Origin: Acanthosepion pharaonis
Lineage: Eukaryota; Mollusca; Cephalopoda; Sepiida; Sepiidae
Direction: 5' to 3'
NCBI GenBank assembly: GCA_903632075.3
Contig: CAHIKZ030003462.1
Location: 1-64,000 of the forward strand
Length of the DNA: 64,000 nt
Shown: in pieces, positions 22,770-34,157 of the stretch
Position numbering within the stretch: the first letter of the stretch is position 1
How the letters are laid out: every line of letters begins with the position of its first letter
Translations under genes and position numbers: made by a program
Notes under the pieces: generated by a model
Seen by the model: the letters and a program-made list of their open reading frames with translations, nothing else
What the model was told of the DNA's origin: nothing
Databases searched by the model: none

Positions 22770-23320
22770 TCACCTCCATCGGCGTTTTTCCGAAGGACTG
22801 CTGTCAACCACATCTGAAAAAACGTCTGATCTGGTTACTGCATGTGAATTTTTCGCCTTTCACCAAGTACATCCTATTGCCAATCCGCTTTTTATTTTTT
22901 TTGGTATCTCCATAGTGTTACCAGAAACACCCTTAAACTTTGAGCTTAAGGATGGTGTCACAGTTTCTGTAGGTTCTTCTTGTGATTCTATTTGTTCAGC
23001 CTCTAGTTATTTTTTTGTTGATTAACTTAACGTTTTCTGTGGTGACTTCAGTTGACTTAAATCATTTAATAATACTGCATGTCCTTGACTGCGGGTAACT
23101 TGCTCCCCAGTTTTTTCTTGGTGTCAGTTTCATAAACTTTCTGGAGTTTTTTTTTTTTTTTTTTTTTTTTTCACAAATATATCGTCAGTGTTACCCATTT
23201 CAACTTTTTTTTAAATACACCGGTTTTCTCTAATCTGTCCAATTCTTTATCTATCTGTTCAATTGAAGCAAACAGCACATTCCTTTTTTTTTTTAATACT
23301 GCCTGAGTGTTTTTTTTTAG
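22770..23320 (-). pseudogene. Gypsy pol pieces: RT start joined to pol C-terminal tail
   Basis: Reading leftwards: RNVLFASIEQIDKELDRLEK near 23280-23215 is the entry of a Gypsy reverse transcriptase. It ends at a 25-base A run (plus-strand T at 23147-23171). Next come VYETDTKKKLGSKLPAVKD, then EAEQIESQEEPTETVTPSLS and AVTRSDVFSDVVDSSPSEKR in changing frames, like the low-complexity end of such polyproteins. The RT core, RNase H and integrase core are absent, so a large internal deletion is inferred. The tail assignment is by position more than by motif. Confidence 0.6.
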
Positions 23321-23414
23321 CTGGAATTTTGCCTTCATCTTTGGTACATGTTCCCAAACCTGGAGAAAAAATAGTAGGAAAATTTTTATAAGTTTAATTA
23401 CTAATTTTTGGGCT

Positions 23415-23678
23415 TCAGTAGTTTAAACTTTCTACCTTGTAACAGAAGGAATTTATTGGTAGATCCCATAATTGGAATTCTGTTATCCAATTCATACCAA
23501 GTAAGTTAGTGGTATTTTCTATGACAAATAGTTTCTCTGTTTTTTTTTTTTTTTTTTTTTTAACCGTGATGTTTGTAACAAATTCTCCAATAAATTGTAT
23601 TTTTTTTCCCGTCACTGACCTGGCGATTTTATTTGTCTTCATTAAAGTTGGTTTTCCCAACTTCTTCCATGTATGCAA
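23415..23678 (-). pseudogene. Gypsy protease-region fragment
   Basis: Reads WKKLGKPTLMKTNKIARSV, TGKKIQFIGEFVTNITVK, an A-run lysine tract, then NTTNLLGMNWITEFQLWDLP. A weak hydrophobic strand and a LxGxxWI block after it are normal at the C-terminus of Gypsy proteases. The Asp-Thr-Gly active site lies upstream of the open part and was not found. A poly(A) run (plus-strand T at 23540-23561) sits within the frame and may be a slippage expansion. Confidence 0.7.
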
Positions 23679-23799
23679 ATTTTGATAGATAGATTGGAAC
23701 CAGTGTCTAGTTGCATTTTTATTTTTTTATTACTTATTTCAATAGTAACAAATTTTCTGGTTATTCCATTGTTCATCTCGTTGGACTTTAATTTTCTTA

Positions 23800-24640
23800 T
23801 TTTGTTGTCTTTATTTTTTGACCTGCAGTGCGAGCTTTTTTTTATGACCCACTTTTTACAGTTGAAACATTTTTTATTCCTAAAATTGCAATATCTGTAC
23901 CAGTGTAGTTCACCACAAGCAAAACATGGCTTTAGGAGTTTTTGTTATTTTTTTCTGGTATTTCACTTTTTGTTTGATAATCCGCAATTTTAGAATTCTT
24001 TTTGGTAGACTGACTTTCTTTTTTTGTAGTGTATTTTCCTTACATGCGAAACGCCAGACTGTTCTATCTTTTTCGAATCTTTCTTTATGCTAACATATCT
24101 TGTGCAGTCTTCTGCCAAACTCTGTATCGTAATCCTTGGTTGGTTTTCCAATTTTGTCAGTACTAATTTTCTCAACTCTGCATCTCTTTCCGATACCAGC
24201 CCTTGAACAAACACTAAGCATTTAAAATTGTCAGCGCTTAACTCTGCTAGCTTGAATTCTTCACAATGCTTATTCACATTGGCTGCATACGTTATAAAGT
24301 CTTGTTCATCATCTTTCATCAGATTCAAACATTTCCACCTCTTGTGAAACAAAGATGTCTTTTTACTAAATAATTCACTTAATATATTTACTGTCCTCGG
24401 TTGTCAACTTTTTTTTTTTTTTTTTTTTTTTTCGGTAAAATGTAGTTTACCAATTTGTTATGCTCAGCAGTTCCTAACTTGCTTAAAAGAAGTCTAGTTA
24501 TTTCTTTCCTTCAGACCATGAATGACAGTCCTCGTTATACATGTCCGTATATTTTTTATAATACTCTTCAAAAGTTATCTCTTCATCTGGACTGTACATG
24601 AATATTTCAATTGAATTCCATATTCTTTTGTTGTTATTCT
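23800..24640 (-). pseudogene. Gag of the second Gypsy element
   Basis: From the right: YSPDEEITFEEYYKKYTDMY near 24590-24530, an A-run lysine tract (plus-strand T at 24409-24432), then an open stretch FHKRWKCLNLMKDDEQDFIT to KKDSKKIEQSGVSHVRKIHY (24352-23990), a Gag capsid typical of K02A2.6-like Gypsy elements. Further left is a knuckle CFACGELHWYRYC (CX2CX3HX4C, near 23930-23890) and CFNCKKWVIKKSSHC (near 23875-23830). Stops and shifts separate the pieces. The 5' end is replaced at about 24650 by Helitron sequence. Confidence 0.82.
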
Positions 24641-24686
24641 CTGGGAAAGAATCATTTTGTAGTCATTTTTTATGTTTCCTTTCTTC

Positions 24687-25265
24687 TCAGTTATTTTTCC
24701 AGAATTTTGATTTCAGTGGAAATTTGAAGGTGCTTTGTGCTGTATACCCTTCAGGCAAGAGGATAGCAGCAATTCCAGATGATGCTACTACTAGAGCTAC
24801 TTTTCTTTGGAGTCTTACTGCAGATAAAAGGTTAGTTACAAAAACTTTACCAGTATCTCTAGGTGCATCAAAGAAAAAAATCCCTCCATTGTTGTTGCTG
24901 ATGTCATCAAGGTCCTTCTGTTGCTGTTGGTCTTGGTTCAATAGAGGCTTATTGTTTTGAACACATTGCTGCAGTTCTTCCATGTTGTATTATTTTTCTC
25001 TCAAAATTCCATTGTTGATTTGTCCAGTTTCTCTGTTTGGATTTGGCAGACCAAAATTGCTGAGATCTCTTTAAACCAAATTCATCACTTTGTCTTCAGT
25101 TTCACAGCAAGCTAAATTTGAAATCTGAGGATTCAATTCCAAACCTGGATGACCAAGTCTCATTTGAAGAAGATATATATAACAGAGTTGTGTCCCTTTA
25201 ATTGAAAAAGTGTGACACACGCAGACATTTTTGCATTTATTGCATAGAAGAGTTGTTTTGTACAT
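24687..25265 (-). pseudogene. Helitron PIF1-like helicase fragment
   Basis: Helitrons move by rolling-circle replication using a Rep nuclease fused to a PIF1-type helicase. One frame runs from 25265 to 24687 through two stops and reads ETEDKVMNLV, RDLSNFGLPNPNRE, YNMEELQQCVQNNKPLLNQD, then GGIFFFDAPRDTGKVFVTNL and VALVVASSGIAAILLPEG. The last two are helicase motif I (Walker A) and motif Ia. The Walker A Gly-Gly is Arg-Asp and the Thr after Lys is Val, so ATP binding would fail. The Rep domain and the later helicase motifs are absent. Confidence 0.8.
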
Positions 25266-25504
25266 TTTTGTTTTTCTGGCATATATTTTTTTGTGTAGAA
25301 AAATAAATTATGAAAAATATTCCTGTTGTTAATCATTAAGCTAAAGTTGTGTCTAATAATTTAACTTCTTTATTTTAGCATGTTCTTTATTATTTATAGA
25401 AAATATTGAGTGATATACATTTGTTTTTACTTGTTAATATTTTTTTTCATTGCAAACTACTTTTAGAATCTCTATACAAATTCCAACATTGGTTTTTTTT
25501 ATGT

Positions 25505-26130
25505 GCTGTGTACCTTCAGGGTGTAGGTGATCATGGCTGTCTACAATTTCCTGTCATTTGTAGTCCATAGTTTGTCTTTTTGCTATATCTCCTAATCCCT
25601 TTTCTACCAACCATCTACTATTTCATTGCTTTCCTTTGTCCTTCTTGCCTTCAGTATGTCCTGTGATTATCAAATTTTCTAAGCCTTCTTTACTCATTAT
25701 GTGACCTAGAAATTTCAACAGTCTCTTTTGATGATATGTAAAAGTGTCTTTTTTTGTTTCCATTTTCTCTCAAACTTCATCATTGCTCATGTTTTCAGTC
25801 CATGGTATTATCAGGCATCCTTCTGTAAAACCACATTTCTATTGCTTCAAGTCTTGTCTTCATCTGTGGTGAGAATGTCACTATTCACTGTCATATAAGA
25901 GTACAGATATTACATAAAAATTCAGTATTCTTTTCTTTGTTTCCAATGAAATTTTCATATTTTTAAATACTTTGCTTAACTTTTGAAATGCATCTTTCTC
26001 TATCCCAATGCATCTTCATATTTTGATGTTGCATTTTCTGTCCTCTGTTAAAACAATTCCTAGATATTTAAATTTTTGCACTTGTTTAATTTTGGTATCT
26101 CCAATTTGTAATTCATATGTTAGGCTGTTT
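25505..26130 (-). pseudogene. RTE-like LINE reverse-transcriptase C-terminal region
   Basis: Read leftwards: NSLTYELQIGDTKIKQVQKF, KYLGIVLTEDRKCNIKI, RCIGIEKDAFQKLSKVFKNM, KISLETKKRILNFYVISVLL, then EAIEMWFYRRMP and KRLLKFLGHIMSKEGLENLI. This is the post-palm and C-terminal part of an endonuclease/reverse-transcriptase LINE of the kind labelled craniofacial development protein 2-like. The palm with the catalytic Asp pair is missing, so the copy is 5'-truncated as LINEs usually are. Stops and a few frameshifts are present. Confidence 0.8.
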
Positions 26131-26700
26131 CTTTTAATTTATATTATGGTTGTCAGCAAAAAAAAACCAACCCAACATTAATTATATAAAATACAATAAG
26201 TAAGAAACCGTTAATATACTGAACAAGTGGTTCAATTCCTAGTTTCACAAGAAGATAGTTTTATTGTGTGGCTGGATCTTGTTATTTTCTTTTATTTGAT
26301 AAGTACTTCATTTTGCTTTAATTATCTAGACTTGAGTAGTATTGTATTTAGTAAGAGTACAAGTTTTGATTAAAGCAATAGTACTGTTATAGTTAAAAGC
26401 CTTTTCTACTGTTTGATAATCCAATTCTGAATTAAATTTTCCACCATAAGATAGGAGGCTATTTTCTGTTTTATAATAACAAACTTCTATTTAAAGAAAC
26501 TTGTGCAACTGCCTTCATCACTGAACTTGGCATGACAGCCAAAACATTATTAGCAGATACAGTTGTGTCACCTGTAGACACGCTAGAATGACACACATGT
26601 GCATAGTTTTAATGTGGTTTAATAATATCATGTCTGTTAATCACCAGATAATCGGCATGTTATGGAAAAAAGGAATATTTTCCCATTTGCATTTCCCTTA
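26131..26700. other. AT-rich DNA; weak SINE-like trace only
   Basis: Near 26510-26570 CTTCATCACTGAACTTGGCA and ACAGCCAAAACATTATTAGC weakly resemble the SINE tail region. Nothing else was recognised. Confidence 0.4.
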
Positions 26701-27330
26701 TTATGGGCATTATTATATCCATGTTATCATGACACCTTATTTTACAGATGGAATAGAAAAGCTGAAAAAAAAAAAGGAAACTTGTTTTGTTTCATGCTAC
26801 TATGTCATACACAAAATTATATATACATACATGTCCCATGCATAGAAATTATAACACAAGTCTACATAACAAGCAATGTGAAAAGAGGAAAAAGATATGA
26901 TCTTATAATAATTCCCAATGGGAATTGGATCTGCCAAGGCTCCTCCTGTGTTTCTGGAGAAGCCATATTCAGAATTCCATATTCAAGTGAGCTGGATTTA
27001 TCTGCTATGTCACTATAAGGACATATTCCCCTTAAAAAAGGAAATAGTTATGGGTTTTTCCCAAATTGAGGACTGCAAGCTAGTTTCTACATCTGGTGAA
27101 GATATATTTCCATAGGAAAATGGAAACATGGGCTTGTAAGCTGCCCCATGTGGCTGGGAGAGGCAGATTTAACCTCAGCCTGGGCTAAGAAAAGTAACTG
27201 CTCAGTTTGACTCCTAGGAGCTCACTGAAGAATTGACCACTTTCATCATTCTATGAACTGATGTCACTAAGCACCCATCACATGACTTCATCTTGATCAA
27301 AGTGAGATAATCATCTTTTGTTTCCCTACA
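26701..27330 (+). repeat. Unclassified ~635-bp dispersed repeat, copy 1
   Basis: Diverged direct copy of 34158-34795. Shared words in order are TATGGGCATTATTATATCCA, CATGTCCCATGCA, GGAGAAGCCAT, AAGGACATATTCC, TTTTCCCAAA, GACTGCAAG and GAGATAA. The plus-strand reading frames in it are not conserved between the copies, so no protein is inferred. Strand is arbitrary. Confidence 0.8.
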
Positions 27331-27554
27331 TTTTCCTACTTTTTCACACCTTTGGCAGACTGCTTCCAATGCTGGTTAATCAGAATTTTTTGCCTTTTAA
27401 ATAAAGTGGGTAGATATGTAAGCTGTAAATTTGTCACTTGCTTGGTTTTAGGATTGAATGTAGCAGCACTCACTGGTGGTGGTATCAATTCAGATGTTAG
27501 AAATAGCCCTGATAAAATTTAAACTCATACAGTTTGAATTTTTCTTTTTTTCAG

Positions 27555-27598
27555 CTCTGAAAAATCCAAACTCTGGTAGGAGTTTGGATTTTTCAGAG
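27555..27598. repeat. Perfect 19-bp hairpin, 6-base loop
   Basis: CTCTGAAAAATCCAAACTC (27555-27573), loop TGGTAG, then the exact complement (27580-27598). One wobble and one further pair extend the stem outward. It has no T-run typical of a terminator and no encoded neighbour, so a function is not claimed. Confidence 0.9.
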
Positions 27599-30537
27599 TT
27601 GTTTCTAACATTCTTGCCTGGTCAATTGACGGATAAAAAAAGACTGTAGAAAGCATCTCTTATGTATTTGTACCAGTACTATGTTATAGTCATTAGCCTG
27701 AAATTGCAATCCTTACTTAAAATTTTCTGAGTCTGAAAATATTCATCCAAGGACTCTTCTGTCTGCTAATGACAGATGGCTAATCAATGTCATTAGTGGG
27801 CTTCACAAACTGTGACTGTAACTTTTGAAAGGTTTTGAACCCATTCTTATTTAGAACTTTCTGAACTGGAGTCACAGACAAACCTCTCTTGTCTAAGCAA
27901 TTGTTCCATGATTCTTGAAGAAGTCTGCCATTGGTTCAATGTACAGATTCTCTGAATGCTTTTATACTGAATAAATTGTGATAATAAAGTGAAAACACAA
28001 ACCTCATTTTAAGACTTTATTCGTCATGAAACTGTAACACCATTAGAACAAAGGGTATCAGTAAACCAAAGTGAAAATGTTAATAAGGTTGTGTCTAGCC
28101 AAGAGAGAATAAAACAGTTCTTCACAACATGGCTTTTGCACACAAGAGATGGTGAGAGCAGTTCAGTTGTACAGTTAAGCCATTCCATGCCAACTGCCAT
28201 CTGACAGGAATAAACAATGTGAATGAAGTCAAGCATCATTTGAATTTCACAAAGGCTGTGGCTTTATCCCTCAGGTAATGGTGGTGTAGTATATGTTAGT
28301 ACACTTGGATGTGCAGTATAGATCTGCCAATATAAGATTTTCTTTTTATTAAACTAAGAATTTCTAAGGAATAGAATTTCCAGTAGGCCAGAGCATAAAA
28401 TAAGACATATTTAAAATAAAAATACAAAAACTCAGGGATTAATTTTCAGAGTATTGGCTGGGAGTGCCACATACTATAATAGGATAAAGATTTTTTTTTT
28501 TTTTTTGTTCATGTATGACTTTATGTGGATTCGGAGTGCATGTGACTAGTAGTGTAGTAGGGAAAGTATGTGTGCAAGCTTTTATTTACTAGGTCATATA
28601 CAGTATCAGAGCTTATGAGTGTTACCAGAGTTAACCTGTGAGAATTCCATGATTGTACTTTCTAGCTGATGAAAGTTGTAGAAACAGTAAGAAATCTATG
28701 CAGTGTTTGATGTGATTTTACATGGGATTTAATTTATTTTTTTTACTACATATAATTTTTATTTCGTTAATTAAAGAAATTGCAAATTTTGATTAATGAA
28801 TCTTTTGGACTAAATTCTCATTTATATATTATTGCAAAATGTAACCAATAAAAACACTTAATTATATATCTAAGTTTTGTGATTATTTATCTCTTTTGTA
28901 AAAACAATAAGAAAAATATCAATTTTAATAAAATTGAAGCCACACTTTTACAACCAAGTTACTGTTACAATGAAACCATATTTATAGCTATACTCATTCT
29001 CAACATATATCACATTTTTAGAAATGTACACAAGAAAAATACAAAAGAATTGAGTGGTTACTATAATGTTAGTTTAACTTAATTGCATTTCCTTGCTGTT
29101 TTATGAGGAAATATTCTATCCATAATGACAAACATAGGATGAATTTCAGTTTGTATTCAGTGTATTCTTAAGAATAACTGGACTTACCCCACCTTCTTCT
29201 CTAAGCTGAGGTTTATCTCTAAAAAAAAAGTAAATTTTTTAGATTTTACATTTAGTTATTAGTACCCAAATTTCTTAAATTCTAATGTATTTAAGCAATA
29301 AATACTGATATTGCTTGGCTTTGGTAATAGAATAAAATCTCTATTTTCTATAGTTATAGGCAACTATTTATCAATTATAAAAATATCATTTCTGATATTA
29401 ATAATTTTTTTTAATACCTAGACCATTAACATTGGAAGCTAAGAACTAACATTATTCACGTTATACCTAGTTTAGTTTTATACAACATATGGCTAAAGAA
29501 TGAGCAAATATGTTTTAAAACATAAATCGTACAATATATTTTTGAGTAATAAAACCACTAATCAAATAAAACTTGCATATTAGAATTGTTTCTGTTTATT
29601 TTCATCTTACTATGTTTTTTCCAAGTCACTGACCCATACAAAACCATGGTAGCTAATATTTACTAAAGTCTTATGAGGAATCCAATTAACTTGTTAACCA
29701 CTAGTACAATTTACTCAGCTTCGTATTTATTTATAAAATTATAAGTAATGACAAAGCTAAATTACATAAAATTGGCAATGAATCCATCTGGGTTAGTGAG
29801 ATGGGTTAGGTCGACCACTGACATACAGAAAATGGCCAATTAGAATCAGAGTGTATCTCCAGAATGTATGCTATCATTTACTATGATGTCACACCAAAGA
29901 TATAATATTCTCCCTTCTTAAAGTGCATAAAATTTAAAGAAATATTTATTAATATGTACTTCCTCATTTTTAATATAGTGAACTAATCATTACTTTTCCA
30001 AAAATAACATTTTTATATATTAAGTAAAAAGAGAACAACAAATGTTTAAATGCTGACTGATGTTTGATTCCATAAGTTATTGTGCAACCTGTTTTCTTAG
30101 CTTCTGATTTTTTTCTAAGGCTTGTAAACTACAGTTGACTAATTACACAAAGAATTGAATAAACTTCAAAGACAATTCAAAGAAAGATTTCTTCACATTG
30201 TACTTTGTCATATTCCTTCATGTGGATTCCTCACATTTGTGAACTGATTGCATAGTGTAGTTTTACTGCAAAAACATTCTTACATAGGCTGTAAATCCAC
30301 TAGACATTTTTTTCCATTCTGTCTCTTATGTAAAGCAAGATAATCAATGTTTAATAGGTTTTAACTTGTGAGTTTGTCATTTATTGTAAAATATTTTGTT
30401 TGTTAGTAAGCTCATACTTTACGATGTATGGTCCCCCACTTATGAACTTTGTTTAGCAATAAATAATCCTTTTCTTTATACTGCCTTTATATTGGGAATT
30501 GAGGTTCAAATATAATTTAGTGTGTATTGATTTTTGA

Positions 30538-30590
30538 TGTGTGTTTGTATGTATGTATGTGTGTGTTTGTGTGTGTAATATATATATTAC
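30538..30590. repeat. TG/TATG-rich microsatellite
   Basis: Short GTGTTTGTATGTATG and TGTGTG runs followed by ATATATAT. Confidence 0.85.
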
Positions 30591-30879
30591 CAATTCAAGA
30601 CCATGATGCATTGTGTAAAAGATCAGATAAGTGCAAGTCCAGAGTAATATCACATCAGGAAGTTTCTTGAATTAGAGCATTATCAGAAAAAAAAAAAAGC
30701 AGCAAAACTCATTCAGAAGAGGTTCAAAGAGATAACTTTATTAGAACATTTCAGTGCTGAATTCTATGCCCTGTTTCAAACTCTGATACTTGACCCCCTT
30801 TGAAGCAAAGATGTAAGGTTGAATATCTAGAATTGGCTAGAAGTTTTTCAAAAACTGATTATTTTTCTTTTTTACTGAT

Positions 30880-31335
30880 AAGTGCCAAATGGGCCAGATA
30901 GATAGAATGAGGGCTAGACCACAAAGCAAGAGTAGATTCCTGTATGATTAAGGCATCAGTAAGGTGGTAAAGGAGTTATGTTTTGGGCTGGAATTGCAAA
31001 AGATGAGTTTGTTGAACTTTAGTATATACCAAATGAAATAAAAATAATTTCCCAAGCATATATTGAATTTTTTGAAGGGCAATTTTTAGTCTATGAACAA
31101 GTCTTTTGGTTTACATATAGTGACTCTTCAAAATGGGCTGTGCAATTAACAATTTCTGGAGCCTCCTCAAGAGGAAGGTGTATGGAGACAGACATCAGTT
31201 TACAACCAATGACAACTTATGGCAAGCTGTTGTGACAAGTATCTAAGCTGTTATAACTAAAGATTTTCAAAATTTAAAGTCAAACAATGATCAACTAATA
31301 TCTGGGATTAATGGGAAAGAATCTTAAATTTCAAA
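30880..31335 (+). pseudogene. Tc1-like transposase relic
   Basis: Two recognisable blocks in different frames: GVMFWAGIAKDEFVEL, a stop, YIPNEIKIISQAYIEFFEGQ (about 30970-31110), then NNFWSLLKRKVYGDRHQFTT and NDNLWQAVVTSI (about 31148-31245). These match the middle and C-terminal parts of Tc1-type transposases, which carry 'VMVWGGI..DG' and 'NPIENLWS..KRK' landmarks. The QQDNAPSH block between them is lost and stops are frequent. Terminal inverted repeats were not found. It differs from the mariner copy at 18725. Confidence 0.75.
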
Positions 31336-32928
31336 GTAAGTAATTTGTATCAGAGTTCAAAATTTCAAAATTGCATGTTATATTTCATGTGTATGAGTTT
31401 TTATACGATGCTTAAAATTTATTTCTTCTGCATGTTATTTCAATGATTTAAATAATATATAATTGTTGTCTTAATAATTGCTTAATAATTTGGCACAATA
31501 AAAATCATGGAATTAAAAAAAAAATGTCTATTTTTCACTACAAGTTCAATATCTGTAGGCATTGCATAATAATGCTATGTAGATATTTGTGTAAAAATTA
31601 TTTAAATTTTTCTACCCCCAGCAGAATTAAGATATTAGTACAAGTTAGGTTAGATAATAACAGGATATATCCTTCAGTTAATATAATAACTTGTATAAAG
31701 TTAATTACATTCCCATTTGTGATAAATATGCAAAAAACAAATTAAAAAACAAAAACGAACAGATGAAGCAACAATGATCTCTGGAAGTCGTACTTCAATT
31801 TCAACCATACAATACTCATAACATTATGTCATGGTTTCAAGAATCGATGAGTGTTTTGAAATACTCAGGTTTAAATATTGCCATACAGTGATGATTATGT
31901 GTGACTAGTAATAAATTCATTCAAAATGTGTAACATTTTTAATATTATGGTTGTGACATGATGAAATGATATTTGAAAAATTCTCTAAGAAGTATTCCAC
32001 ATTAATATTTCCACTGAAATAAACCAGATGAAAATTAGGACAATGGTGCTGAACTTACAGGTGATGCCGTAATGTGCATTATAATAACAAATAATTAGGT
32101 TTTATACCTTATAAATGAAAACTTAAAAAGATCATTGTTATATACCAGGGTATAGAAACAATACCATGAGTTAATAGGTACCTCCACAAAAATGCTAAAA
32201 AATCAGTATATCGCGATGAAAATATGCTCCAAACATAATGAAAACAGTTTTATTGTCGAAATTGTTATTATTAAGAGGAAGGATTAAAGTATTTTTTGAA
32301 TATTTAATTAAATTTTTTACTCCTTTTTAGAACATTTAAAATTTTGATTAAAAAACTAATTTTTCTTGTGTCAGCTGTTGTACTAACTTTTAGCAAAGCA
32401 AATTTTAGCCTCTTTTTGTAATGACAGACACATTTGGAAATTCTTCCAAAAATCAAATAATTGTTGGATTTTAATGAAATTTTCAAGACTTATTTACAAA
32501 TGAAATTATTTTTGAGAAAATCTTGATAAATTTTTTTTTTTTTTTTTTACAGATGTAACCCCCCTCCACCACACACACAGAATTTCAACATTATAATTTT
32601 TAGTAACTATATTAGGTAAAAGCAAAATTCTTTGAAGAATTTAAATCACTAATATTTTCTTTTTAAATTGGACCCCATCTTACTGAAAATCTGTTCTGAA
32701 TCAAAAAAATAAAAAAACAATAAAATTAAGATCTTATTTAATTATAGAAGCTTTTAATTGCTTTTATGAATAGTATGTATTAAAGACTATTGTCTGAAGA
32801 GAATAAAAGTTTTTCAATGAAAAATTAATTTTTGCAAGATTTGTTTTCATATTTTTACAATTTAAAATTGAATAATTTATAAAGTTTTTAAATCTTTTAA
32901 AATTCATTTTCAATGTGATAACTCTTAG
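31336..32928. other. AT-rich DNA; nothing recognised
   Basis: No coding domain or structured repeat; a T run lies near 32530-32549. Confidence 0.6.
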
Positions 32929-33042
32929 GAAATATTGGTAACTGCAGCTGGTGTTGCTGAAATGGCTTACAAGGCTTTCTGCAGAGCATTCCTTCTACAG
33001 CCTCAAACAAAACATCTTAAGAGAACAATGAGTCAAATCTAA
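32929..33042 (+). CDS. Candidate terminal coding exon of an unidentified gene
   Basis: After AG at 32927-32928 a frame of 37 codons and TAA opens: it begins EILVTAAGVAEMAYKAFCRA and ends FLLQPQTKHLKRTMSQI. Composition changes sharply to less AT-rich at both borders, and the protein looks natural with a helical Ala-rich core and a basic end. It was not recognised as any transposon domain. The acceptor tract (TTCATTTTCAATGTGATAACTCTTAG) is only moderate and no AATAAA was seen within the next few hundred bases. Joined directly to 7190-7282, the phase would give an early stop, so a shared gene would need exons between. Confidence 0.42.
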   Translation, partial: EILVTAAGVAEMAYKAFCRAFLLQPQTKHLKRTMSQI

Positions 33043-34157
33043 TTAGTATGTAGCAATATTAAAAATATTAAGCAAAAGTATTCTAACATATATTTGGCAA
33101 AAATGTTGATTAAATAATTTACAGTTTTTTCTGCTAAGATAGAAAACGATTTTTATGTTGCATCTATTGTAATTTGTTAATTGTGTATCTTCAATCAATA
33201 CAAAGACTATTTTTATTAAAAATTAGTCCTTGCCTTTTTAATTCATAAATTTAATAATCCTTTCCCTAATCCAAAAGTCATCATTTTCTCAAACTTACAT
33301 CATTCAAGGAAACACTAAAGGTCTGTGGAAAGATGGATATAAAGTGTTTCTTAACTATATCATTGAGTTCTAATTAATTGCATAAAACAATCATACTTAA
33401 TGGTTACTCATTTAGATTATGAAACATTAGTAATTTAGGATGATGAACTAAAAATTTTAATCTATATTTTTATTGCAAGAATAGCTAAACATATATCATA
33501 ACTATTAATTTATCTTCTTTTTTTTTTTTTTAAAGTGATTTATCTGAAACCAACTATTCAAATTGTTCCATTTATTATTTTTAAAAATACACTTTTGGCA
33601 TTAGCACAGAAGTCTAAAAATACAGTTTCTTTGTTTTTAATTCATGGAAACAAGTTTTGAAAATTCATGGGTTGCATGATGCCCTCTGATATTTTCTATT
33701 CTTTTATTATGGTAATATGATCTTACTTTTTATTTAATTGGTAATCCCTGGCCCCTAATTCTGGTTTAGTGTGTTTCCTATAACACCACCATTGTAGAAT
33801 TTTTTGTACAGAATATTGAAAAACTTAAATACATACTGACATAATATTTTCTCTTTTTATCTAAAGAGTTCATTAATCAAAATAATTGCCATGCCCAAAG
33901 AAAGTTCATGATTTTCTATATGGTGAAACCTAATTTTGTTGTAAACTGAAAATATTTTTATAAAAATTGAAAATCAAAATGATATTTTCAGAAACATTTT
34001 TATAGAAAAATGAAAAATCCTCTTTCTATTTTATTCAAAATATATGTACATGAGTAGATTAATTTTTAAATAATTTAAAATTAATTTGCTATTTTAAAAT
34101 ATTTGACACTGTAATGGGGTAGAGCAAGAAAGATTTATTCCTCCATTGTATTTCTTC
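33043..34157. other. AT-rich DNA; nothing recognised
   Basis: Possible untranslated region of the candidate exon at its start; otherwise A and T runs only. Confidence 0.55.

Larger units (their letters stand above)
27331..30690. other. AT-rich DNA; one unidentified coding-like trace and a hairpin
   Basis: On the minus strand near 27930-27790, RLLQESWNNCLDKRGLSVTP then VQKVLNKNGFKTFQKLQ reads like protein and may be a transposon scrap; the family was not recognised. The hairpin at 27555-27598 and a GT/TATG-rich tract at about 30538-30590 are listed separately. The rest shows nothing. Confidence 0.45.

Noticed and set aside
29188..29218. Minus-strand 31-bp segment between TTTTTTTTTAG and GTAAGT, a possible microexon (DKPQLREEGG)
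   Set aside because: Too short to support without transcript data; chance splice-like signals are common in T-rich DNA.
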